DNA of 9,405 bases from Oligoflexus sp. (GTDB taxonomy: Bacteria; Bdellovibrionota_B; Oligoflexia; Oligoflexales; Oligoflexaceae), in the NCBI GenBank assembly GCA_030151925.1, contig JASLCY010000396.1, positions 1 to 9,405 of the forward strand. Reading direction: 5' to 3'. The notes beneath the pieces are model-generated. The model worked only from the letters and a program-made list of their open reading frames with translations. It had not been told where the DNA came from and searched no databases. The position numbers and the translations under genes are program-made. This document shows, piece by piece, positions 1 to 6,340 of this stretch (its first letter is position 1; each line of letters starts with the position of its first letter).

Positions 1-1
1 G

Positions 2-1675
2 TTCCCCTGCCCGACCTGCAAGGGCGAGATGAAGCGCATCGCGGAAGTCTTCGACTGCTGGTTCGAATCGGGCTCCATGCCTTACGCCCAGCTCCATTAC
101 CCGTTCGAGAACAAGGACAGGTTCGAACAGATCTTCCCCGCGGACTTCATCGCGGAAGGCCTCGATCAGACGCGCGGCTGGTTCTATACGCTCGCGGTCT
201 TGAGCTCGGCGCTCTTCCAGAAGCCGGCGTTCAAGAACGTGGTGGTGAACGGCCTCATCCTCGCCTCCGACGGGAAAAAGATGTCGAAGCGCTGGAAGAA
301 CTATACGCCTCCGATCGAGCTCATCTCCGAATACGGCGCCGACTCGGTTCGTCTCTATATGTTGAACTCCGCGGTCCTGCGCGGCGAAGACCTGCGCTTC
401 AGCAACGACGGCGTCAAAGACACGACGCGTGCGGTCATCCTCCCGCTCTGGAACGCCTTCAGCTTCCTCTCGACCTACGCCGAGGCCGATGGCTGGAAAC
501 CCACGCCGGATATGGTCTTGGGCCAGGTGCCCAAAGTGAAGGGCGAGATGGACCGCTGGATCATCTCGCGTCTGCATACGCTCATGAAAGACGTTCATGC
601 CGAGATGGAGGCTTATCATCTCTATAACGTCGTGCCGCGCGTCCTCGGTTTTATCGAAGACCTAACGAACTGGTATATCCGCCTGGGTCGCCGCCGTTTC
701 TGGGTGGGCGAGAAGACGATGAGCGAGGATACTCAAGACGCGTATCGCACGCTCTACTATGTGCTGGTTGAATTCAGCAAGCTTTTCGCGCCCTTGGCGC
801 CATTCACGGCGGAGCGCATCTACCAGGGCTTGACCGAAGGCCTCACCGGCGGCGCGAATAAGATTCCAGAATCGGTTCATCTCTCCGACATCCCGCTCGC
901 GGAACCCGCGTGCATCGATGCCGGCCTCGAGCGCCGCATGGAACTCGTCCGCAACGTTACGGAGCTCGGCCGTTCCTTGCGCGCGAAACACCAAATCAAG
1001 ACCCGGCAGGTGCTGGCGGGCATGCTGGTGATTGTTCGCAATCAAGCCGATCTCGATCATCTGGCCAAAGCGCAAGATATCCTGAAGAGCGAGCTCAACC
1101 TCAAGGAAGTCACTTTCTCGACGGATGAAGCAAGCCACGTGAACCTGTCCGTGAAGCCGAACCTGAAGACCCTCGGCAAACGCCTCGGCAAGGACCTCAA
1201 TACCGTGAAAACCCAGCTGGAAGCGCTGAACAAGGAGCCGGCGAAAGTCGCCGAACTCATCGCGAAGCTGGAAGAGGGCGCCGAAGTCCCTCTCTTCGGC
1301 CACACCTTCACGCTCGAGGATTTCCTGGTCGATCGGGGGCCGAAAGACGAACGTCTGATCGCGACCGCTTACGGCGCGACCGTGCTGCTCGACACGCATC
1401 TCACCGAAGCCTTGATCCAAGAAGGGTTGGCGCGGGAGCTCGTGAACCGCATCCAGAACTTCCGTAAGGACAGCGGCCTGATGGTGAGCGACAAGATCCA
1501 TATCGAGGTGAAGTGCGGCGCGGAGATCCAAGCCGTCATCGCAGCGTTCGGCGATTACATCGCCGGCGAAACGCTCGGCGTCAGCCTGCGTTCCGTATCG
1601 GCCTTGAAGGGCGCGCACCAGAGCGAATTCGAAGTCGGGGAAGAGAAGCTTCACATAGGCATTTCAAAGGCGTAA
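2..1675 (+). CDS. ileS: Isoleucyl-tRNA synthetase, type 2 (eukaryote-like), C-terminal half; 5' end outside window
   Basis: This enzyme charges tRNA-Ile with isoleucine using ATP, in the cytoplasm. The reading frame is open from base 2, so the first in-frame ATG (29) is internal and the true start lies upstream; 557 codons are present of an expected ~1,030-1,050. Visible features, in order: a CPTC metal-binding-type pair just inside the left edge, the DCWFESGSMPYAQ block (from base 53), the RGWFYTLAVLS block (from about 173), and the KMSKR active-site loop at 278-292 followed by WKNYTPP. A helical anticodon-binding domain follows (RWIISRLHTL near 550; TNWYIRLGRRRFW near 669), then a long C-terminal extension to the stop. 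DCWFESGSMPYAQ, GWFYTL and KMSKR with KNY are marks of the type 2 clade, which includes eukaryotic IleRS and MupA, not of the E. coli-like type 1. The HIGH motif and most of the editing domain lie outside the window. It is probably cotranscribed with the next two genes. Confidence 0.97.
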   Translation, partial: FPCPTCKGEMKRIAEVFDCWFESGSMPYAQLHYPFENKDRFEQIFPADFIAEGLDQTRGWFYTLAVLSSALFQKPAFKNVVVNGLILASDGKKMSKRWKNYTPPIELISEYGADSVRLYMLNSAVLRGEDLRFSNDGVKDTTRAVILPLWNAFSFLSTYAEADGWKPTPDMVLGQVPKVKGEMDRWIISRLHTLMKDVHAEMEAYHLYNVVPRVLGFIEDLTNWYIRLGRRRFWVGEKTMSEDTQDAYRTLYYVLVEFSKLFAPLAPFTAERIYQGLTEGLTGGANKIPESVHLSDIPLAEPACIDAGLERRMELVRNVTELGRSLRAKHQIKTRQVLAGMLVIVRNQADLDHLAKAQDILKSELNLKEVTFSTDEASHVNLSVKPNLKTLGKRLGKDLNTVKTQLEALNKEPAKVAELIAKLEEGAEVPLFGHTFTLEDFLVDRGPKDERLIATAYGATVLLDTHLTEALIQEGLARELVNRIQNFRKDSGLMVSDKIHIEVKCGAEIQAVIAAFGDYIAGETLGVSLRSVSALKGAHQSEFEVGEEKLHIGISKA

Positions 1676-1681
1676 GGCCCC

Positions 1682-2722
1682 ATGCAAAAACTCGTGGCGC
1701 TGCTCCTGCTCGCGTGTCTCTCCGGATGCTACACGATCGAGCAGGGCTTTCGGTTCAACAACACCTACAACAGCCGCGTCTCGCTCCGCGAGGTTTTGCG
1801 TGATCCCGATCTGCCGCCTGAGAGAAGGCGGAAGCTCATCGTCGCGCTCGAGGCTATAGGCTTCGCGCGCGCCCAGGGGCTGAACGTCGGCGACGCCTAC
1901 CAGTATGCGATCCCCGATTCCGACAAGCCCGTGAGTTATTCGGTGCAGGCGGCTCCGCCCGATAAACTCGAGTTCATCACCTGGTGGTTCCCCTTCGCGG
2001 GCCAGGTGCCTTACCTCGGGTACTTTAAAAAAGAAGAGCGCGATCAGAAGTCCGCCGAACTCAGGGCCCAGGGTTATGACGTCAGCGAGGGCACCGTGGG
2101 CGCCTTCTCCAGCCTGGGCTGGTTCTCCGACCCTATTTACTACAGCATGCTCCAGCGGCCGGATCCGGACGTCGCGCAGCTCCTGCTGCATGAGCTCGTG
2201 CATCGCACCTTCTGGTCGAAGGGCTCAGCGGCCTTCAACGAGAATCTCGCCGAGGCCGTGAGCCTGCACATGACCGAGGTCTACCTCAAGGCTAAGGGCC
2301 AGGAGAAGGACTGGGCGCAGCTGCAGGGCGAGCTGAAGAAGCAGGCGATCTTCCGGCAATGGCTCGTGCGGATGAAGGATGAGCTGACCGCTCTCTATGC
2401 GCGCGCCGATCTTGGCAAAGAGCAAAAGGTCGAGATGAAAAATAAGTTGATCAAGGACTTCCAGGACAACCGCTTTCCGGCCGAGCTAGGGAAAGAATAC
2501 GAAGGCGCGCGCCGCAGGCCCTGGAACAACGCCAGCATCCTCGGTTCCACGCTCTACCTGCCGGACATGAAAAGATTCGACGAGGCTTATGCCTGCCTCG
2601 GATCGCCGACGGCCGGCGGTTTTCTCGCGGCGTTGAAGAAGGCCGAGAAGCGGTCGAAAGACGCCGAAGAAGCGCTCGCCAAGGTCTGCGCCCTGCGCCC
2701 CGCCCCTATCAAAGAACTTTAA
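1682..2722 (+). CDS. Predicted zinc aminopeptidase lipoprotein (COG4324 / DUF2265 family)
   Basis: Predicted envelope-anchored gluzincin-type metallopeptidase of 346 aa. It opens with a lipoprotein signal peptide: a short basic start (MQK), a Leu/Ala-rich core and lipobox LSGC with the acylated cysteine at residue 16. The mature part carries family blocks FPFAGQVPYLGYF (103-115), GYDVSEG (131-137) and LGWFSDPIYYSML (145-157). The zinc site is H170-E-L-V-H174, and the NExxA motif at 186-190 offers E187 as third ligand 13 residues later. After that it is helical and charged. The start lies 6 bases after the ileS stop, with AAGG close upstream and AAAGG at 1666-1670, so translation may be coupled to ileS. 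Related proteins usually read FP.AGC.PY; the cysteine is Gln here. Family identity is clear from the motifs. The true substrate is unknown, since the aminopeptidase label is a prediction for the family. Confidence 0.88.
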   Translation: MQKLVALLLLACLSGCYTIEQGFRFNNTYNSRVSLREVLRDPDLPPERRRKLIVALEAIGFARAQGLNVGDAYQYAIPDSDKPVSYSVQAAPPDKLEFITWWFPFAGQVPYLGYFKKEERDQKSAELRAQGYDVSEGTVGAFSSLGWFSDPIYYSMLQRPDPDVAQLLLHELVHRTFWSKGSAAFNENLAEAVSLHMTEVYLKAKGQEKDWAQLQGELKKQAIFRQWLVRMKDELTALYARADLGKEQKVEMKNKLIKDFQDNRFPAELGKEYEGARRRPWNNASILGSTLYLPDMKRFDEAYACLGSPTAGGFLAALKKAEKRSKDAEEALAKVCALRPAPIKEL

Positions 2723-2735
2723 ACGAGCCGGATAT

Positions 2736-3419
2736 ATGTGGATCGACGACCAAGTGCTCTCGGAATGCGAACAAGACCTTTGCCTCAAATCCTGGCGTCC
2801 CGAGGCGCCCGTGGTTGTTCTCGGTCGCAGCAATAAACGCCAGCGCGAAGTGAACTGGCGCCGGTGCGAGGCGGATGGCGTTCCTGTCCTCAAACGTCTA
2901 GGCGGAGGGGGAACCGTGATCCTCCACCCGGATAGCCTGATCGTCAGCGCCGGCGTATGGGTGCGGGATTACTATAAAAACGACCTTTATTTTCGCCTGC
3001 TCAACCAGTCCGTGATCGACGTCATCGAGTCGGTGATCAAGGGCGCGAGCTTCGGGCAACGCGGTTATTCCGATATCGTCCTGGGCGACAAGAAATGCGC
3101 GGGAACCTCTCTGTTCAGAAGCCGCAATTATCTGCTCTATCAGGCTTCGCTGCTGATCGACCCACGCATCGACCTCATGGAGACCTATCTCGAGCATCCC
3201 AGCCTCGAGCCCGATTACCGCAAGGGCCGGTCCCACAAGGATTTCGTGTTTGGTTTGCAAGACCTCGACCCGCTGGCGACGGAGGGATGGCTGAAGCATT
3301 TCCAGGAGAAGCTCGCGGCGAGGATCCGCGAACGCCTCGGCGACGAATGGCTCGGCGCCGTGGAAACGCAGATCCCGCATGTGAAGAGCCGCATCGGCGA
3401 GACCTTCGCCCTCGATTGA
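2736..3419 (+). CDS. Lipoate-protein ligase A family protein, catalytic domain only
   Basis: A 227-aa member of the BPL/LplA/LipB fold family. The known LplA reaction activates lipoate with ATP and transfers it to a lysine on 2-oxoacid dehydrogenase E2 subunits or glycine cleavage H protein. Visible motifs are VVVLGRSNK (26-34), the nucleotide/lipoyl loop RLGGGGTVILHPD (54-66), RGYSDIVLGDKKCAGTS (109-125), where K120 in K-C-A-G aligns with the catalytic lysine of the usual K-x-S/A-G motif, and a conserved-looking PDYRKGRSHKDF (159-170). It is much shorter than E. coli LplA (about 338 aa) and lacks room for the accessory C-terminal domain. It may therefore be a one-domain ligase, an octanoyl/lipoyl transferase of the LipM/LipL kind, or a ligase needing a partner. 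The start is 13 bases after the peptidase stop; no strong Shine-Dalgarno is seen. Its stop abuts the stop of the opposing gene. Confidence 0.85.
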   Translation: MWIDDQVLSECEQDLCLKSWRPEAPVVVLGRSNKRQREVNWRRCEADGVPVLKRLGGGGTVILHPDSLIVSAGVWVRDYYKNDLYFRLLNQSVIDVIESVIKGASFGQRGYSDIVLGDKKCAGTSLFRSRNYLLYQASLLIDPRIDLMETYLEHPSLEPDYRKGRSHKDFVFGLQDLDPLATEGWLKHFQEKLAARIRERLGDEWLGAVETQIPHVKSRIGETFALD

Positions 3420-3435
3420 TCAGGCCGAGGTGAAG
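3404..3435. other. Stem-loop over back-to-back stop codons of convergent genes
   Basis: CTTC (3404-3407) and CCTCG (3410-3414) can pair with CGAGG (3426-3430) and GAAG (3432-3435), leaving a small asymmetric internal loop and an 11-base hairpin loop. That loop contains the palindrome TGATCA (3417-3422), which is the plus-strand TGA and the minus-strand TGA placed end to end. No T-run follows on either strand, so it is not a standard intrinsic terminator. It may be a chance structure in coding sequence. Confidence 0.3.
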
Positions 3436-4334
3436 ATCGTGCGGCCCAGCATGCTGCGGCGATAGAGCTCATATACGAGGCTGGTCGTCGCGACGACGCT
3501 CGCGAGGACGACGAACGCGAAACCGAAGGAGAAAACCGCTTCGGCGCCATAGATCAGCTTGCCGAAGGGGAAGCTGTCGCTTACCGCAAAAACCTTGTCC
3601 CGCGGCCAATGCAGGATCCCATCGATATCGGAAACCGAAAAGCTCAGCCATTCGACGATGGCGATGAGGTTCATCGCGATGAGCTGGTAGGTCATGAGCA
3701 GGAAGAAGATCGACCACTTCGAAACCCCCGTGAAACGCGCATAATCCATCGCCAAAGCCTTGCGGAAGGCCTGGTAGGGGCGTTTGCTCTCGAGCACCAT
3801 GAGGGCCGGCAGGGCGGTCAGGAGAACGAGCAGGATCAGGCTGACCAATCGCACCAGGGTGGAGGGGAAGACCTGGACGCTTACGTTCATGATCAGCAGG
3901 CCGCCGATCAGCAGGAGAACGAGGAAAATAAGGCCTTTGGGGAAAAGGCCGTACACCGCGGCCTTAAACGCTGCCCCCAGCCGAGCCGGTTCCCCTCGAG
4001 CCGTCTGCACGGTAAGCGCAACAGCGGTGAAACAACCTAGGACGAAGAGGACGGCTATGATCCAGCCGAGGCTCACATAATGCGCTGCGAATGTCGCGAG
4101 CACTCCAAGGCCTTTCTCGAATGATATCGCTTCCTTAATCTTTAAGGCCTGGCTGAGCTGAAAAGCCTTCTGAGTAGAAATGCAAAAGAGAAGGTACTGG
4201 GGTATGGACATGGTGAGGAGGCTGATATAAATCAACTGTGGCCAAATGGCCTTTAGGGTTTTCCAGGCTTTTTTCCAAGGAAAGATACGATCTTTCGTTT
4301 TTACGTTGATGGCCTGTGAGCCTAAGTTTTCCAT
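3420..4334 (-). CDS. Integral membrane protein of unknown function, about six transmembrane helices
   Basis: I do not recognise a family with confidence. The 304-aa product starts with a soluble basic stretch (KTKDRIFPWKKAWKTLKAIW), then shows about six hydrophobic segments near residues 33-53, 85-110, 132-152, 160-181, 207-229 and 264-288. The cytosolic-looking linkers are basic, and the longest non-membrane loop (about 231-262) is polar and acidic. The segment RPYQAFRKALAM after helix 4 resembles the short amphipathic helix found in various bacterial multi-helix proteins of the DUF975 / GdpD-membrane-domain type; this is a weak likeness. No transporter or enzyme motif is visible. The ATG at 4334 is the only sensible start; the next Met (42) would cut into helix 1. 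Only a weak GGGA lies upstream. The gene stands alone: divergent from queE 12 bases away and convergent with the ligase gene. Confidence 0.8.
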   Translation of the reverse strand: MENLGSQAINVKTKDRIFPWKKAWKTLKAIWPQLIYISLLTMSIPQYLLFCISTQKAFQLSQALKIKEAISFEKGLGVLATFAAHYVSLGWIIAVLFVLGCFTAVALTVQTARGEPARLGAAFKAAVYGLFPKGLIFLVLLLIGGLLIMNVSVQVFPSTLVRLVSLILLVLLTALPALMVLESKRPYQAFRKALAMDYARFTGVSKWSIFFLLMTYQLIAMNLIAIVEWLSFSVSDIDGILHWPRDKVFAVSDSFPFGKLIYGAEAVFSFGFAFVVLASVVATTSLVYELYRRSMLGRTIFTSA

Positions 4335-4346
4335 GACTGTCCCAAT

Positions 4347-5015
4347 ATGAGCAGAAATATGACAACGCCAAGCTCTCTAGTGATATCCGAGATATATCAG
4401 AGTGTGCAAGGGGAAGCGGCTTATGCCGGCTGGCCTTGCACGTTTATCCGTCTCACGGGATGTCCTTTGCGCTGTCGTTGGTGCGATACCGTCTATAGTT
4501 TCAAGGGCGGCGAGACTCTCAGCTTCGAGCAGATCAAGGACCAGGTGAAGTCGATCGGCATTCCCATGATCGAATTCACGGGCGGCGAACCCCTTGCCCA
4601 AGAAGGCACGCCCGACCTTATCCGCGAATTCATCAAGGACGGCTATCAGGTCATGATCGAGACTGGCGGATCGGAATGCGTCGCCGCGCTTCCGCCCGAG
4701 ACCCACATCATCATGGATTTGAAGTGCCCCGGCAGCGGTATGGAAAAACGCAACCGCTATGAGAACCTCGCGTTCCTCAAGCCGACCGACGAGATCAAGT
4801 TCGTGATCGCCGATCGCGCCGACTACGAGTGGGCGCGCGACCTCGTGCGCATGGAGAATCTCGACGCCCGCTTCAAGGTCTTGTTCTCTGCGGCTTTCGG
4901 CCTCGTGAAGCCCGAGCACCTCGTGAATTGGATGCTCGAGGATCGCCTTCACCGCGTTCGCCTGAACCTGCAGCAGCATAAATATATTTGGAAGCCGAAC
5001 GCGAAAGGAGTTTGA
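4347..5015 (+). CDS. queE: 7-carboxy-7-deazaguanine synthase (radical SAM)
   Basis: QueE converts 6-carboxytetrahydropterin to 7-carboxy-7-deazaguanine, the ring-contraction step that builds the core of queuosine and related 7-deazapurines; it needs SAM, a [4Fe-4S] cluster and Mg2+. The 222-aa product shows EIYQSVQGEAAYAG near the N terminus (15-28), the radical-SAM triad C39-x3-C43-x2-C46 (GCPLRCRWCDT), the SAM-binding FTGGEP (77-82), ETGGS (105-109), MDLKCPGSG (123-131) and the C-terminal LNLQQHKYIW block (207-215). Length and motif order match complete QueE. No clear Shine-Dalgarno precedes either ATG 4347 or the in-frame ATG 4359; the latter gives MTTPSS and is an equally possible start. 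The promoter must lie inside the opposing membrane gene. The stop is 2 bases before the aminotransferase ATG. No queC, queD or queF is in the window. Confidence 0.95.
   Translation: MSRNMTTPSSLVISEIYQSVQGEAAYAGWPCTFIRLTGCPLRCRWCDTVYSFKGGETLSFEQIKDQVKSIGIPMIEFTGGEPLAQEGTPDLIREFIKDGYQVMIETGGSECVAALPPETHIIMDLKCPGSGMEKRNRYENLAFLKPTDEIKFVIADRADYEWARDLVRMENLDARFKVLFSAAFGLVKPEHLVNWMLEDRLHRVRLNLQQHKYIWKPNAKGV
5004..5010 (+). promoter_or_regulatory. Ribosome binding site of the aminotransferase
   Basis: AAAGGAG ends 7 bases before ATG 5018. It decides the start in favour of 5018 over the in-frame TTG at 4988, which would add ten residues and overlap queE. The site lies within the last queE codons, so translation of the two genes is probably coupled. 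Confidence 0.8.
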
Positions 5016-5017
5016 GC

Positions 5018-6283
5018 ATGACTCTCACGAACGCTGCCTGGATGGAAAGGCTCAAGGCGGTCGAGTGCCGTGATTCGAGTTATCAGGCCGCTGAGCCCGC
5101 TCTGGTGTTCGAGCGCGCGCAGGGCTCTCTCATCTACGATGCGGAAGGCCGTGAATTCATCGACCTTTGCGCCGGTTTTGGCGTAACCGCCTTAGGCCAC
5201 AACAATCACGTTCAGCGCGCTGTGTTTCAACAAAGCGTCGGCGATGATACGCTCATCATCCACGGCATGGGCGACGTCTATCCTTCGACCGCGAAGATCA
5301 CTCTGCTCGATTACCTTTCCGCGCAGCTTCCGCAAGGATTCACCAAGGGCGCTCTCGCGCTCGGCGGCGGCCAGGCGGTAGAGATCGCGGTAAAAACCGC
5401 TCAGATCGCTACGAAGAAGGCCGGCTTCATCAGTTTCATCGACAGCTATCATGGGCTCGATCTCGGCATCCTGCCTTTGACCTCACGCAAGGATTTCAAA
5501 GAACCCTTCGCCGCGTGGATGCCTCAGCATCTCGTCACCGAGCTTCCCTACGGTTCGCCTATGGACGTGATCGAAAGCGCCCTTCGCCAGCAAAAGGAAG
5601 CCGGCCATGGCACAGCGGGCATCATCGTCGAGCCCGTGCAGGGCCGTGCGGGCATCCGTCTGCCGCCGCAGGGCTGGCTGCAGGATCTCGCCGCCCTCTG
5701 CCGCCGCGAAGGTGCGCTGCTCATCCTCGATGAGATCTTCACCGGCCTCGGCCGCATCGGAACGATCAGCTCTTCGCACGAAGTCGATTGCGATCTGATC
5801 TGCCTCGGCAAAGCCTTGGGCGGCGGGCTTCCGCTGTCGGCCTGCTTCGGTCGCGCGGAAGTCATGGACGCGTGGCCGCAGAATCAGGGTGAGGCTCTGC
5901 ATACGGGAACCTTCTTCGGTCATCCCCTGAGCTGCCGCCTCGGCCTTGAGACTCTCAAGACCATTATCGACGAGGACTTGATCGAGCGCTCGCAAACCTT
6001 TGGCGCGCAGATGGTTGAAGACCTAAGGCTGGCGCTCGCCGACAGTGAGCTCGTCAGGGATGTTCGCGACAAGGGTCTGATGATAGGCATCGAACTCACG
6101 GAGAAGGGGCTCGGCGCGACTCTGATGGATAGGCTTCGCAGCAGAGGCGTTATCGCGCTCGCCAGCGGCACTTACGGCGAAGGCATCTCGCTTACGCCGG
6201 CCCTCACCTTCCCATCAGCTCTTTGGCAAAAAGCTCTAATTACCATAACCGATTCAATTCAAGATCTCGAAATGAAAGCATAA
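5018..6283 (+). CDS. Class III PLP-dependent aminotransferase, substrate unknown
   Basis: A 421-aa fold-type I, class III (ornithine/GABA aminotransferase-like) enzyme that would move an amino group to a 2-oxoacid or aldehyde using pyridoxal phosphate. Visible features are GFGVTALGHNN (53-63), the HGMGDVYPS segment (82-90), SYHGLDLG (143-150) with aromatic Y144 and H145, EPVQGRAGIR (205-214), LILDEIFTGLGR (235-246) with the PLP-nitrogen aspartate D238, LGKALGGGLPLSA (263-275) with Schiff-base lysine K265, and HTGTFFGHP (295-303) with phosphate-binding T298. The HGMGD segment recalls uncharacterised class III enzymes, not ArgD or GabT proper. Odd point: the phosphate loop, usually (N)SGxEAVE, reads GGGQAVE at 116-122, losing the Ser and Glu. 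Length and all other catalytic residues look intact. It is tightly coupled to queE and followed by a strong terminator. Class assignment is firm; the substrate cannot be read from the sequence. Confidence 0.9.
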   Translation: MTLTNAAWMERLKAVECRDSSYQAAEPALVFERAQGSLIYDAEGREFIDLCAGFGVTALGHNNHVQRAVFQQSVGDDTLIIHGMGDVYPSTAKITLLDYLSAQLPQGFTKGALALGGGQAVEIAVKTAQIATKKAGFISFIDSYHGLDLGILPLTSRKDFKEPFAAWMPQHLVTELPYGSPMDVIESALRQQKEAGHGTAGIIVEPVQGRAGIRLPPQGWLQDLAALCRREGALLILDEIFTGLGRIGTISSSHEVDCDLICLGKALGGGLPLSACFGRAEVMDAWPQNQGEALHTGTFFGHPLSCRLGLETLKTIIDEDLIERSQTFGAQMVEDLRLALADSELVRDVRDKGLMIGIELTEKGLGATLMDRLRSRGVIALASGTYGEGISLTPALTFPSALWQKALITITDSIQDLEMKA

Positions 6284-6285
6284 AG

Positions 6286-6317
6286 AAAAAGGCAGTGTGA
6301 TGACACGCTGCCTTTTT
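6286..6317. terminator. Bidirectional intrinsic terminator between aminotransferase and valS
   Basis: A 14-bp stem pairs AAAAAGGCAGTGTG (6286-6299) with CACGCTGCCTTTTT (6304-6317), with one T-G wobble and an ATGA loop. The outer A/T pairs give a T-run on both strands. It begins 2 bases after the aminotransferase stop, and its near edge is 23 bases beyond the valS stop, so it can serve both convergent genes. Confidence 0.93.
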
Positions 6318-6340
6318 CGTTTATTCTTCCCACGAGGGAT

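Noticed and set aside
662..1654. 330-codon open frame on the minus strand opposite ileS
   Set aside because: Its translation is low-complexity, His/Asp/Arg-rich without motifs, and it lies wholly antisense to a clearly conserved IleRS. GC-rich codon usage commonly leaves such frames open.
4296..4346. TTGATG (4306) plus TAAGTT (4323) as a queE promoter
   Set aside because: The spacer is only 11 bases, too short for a sigma-70 promoter. Minus-strand candidates for the membrane gene were also too weak to call.
4988..5017. TTG start giving the aminotransferase ten extra N-terminal residues
   Set aside because: ATG 5018 has AAAGGAG at the right distance; the extension EAERERSLS overlaps queE and looks like read-back of its coding sequence.
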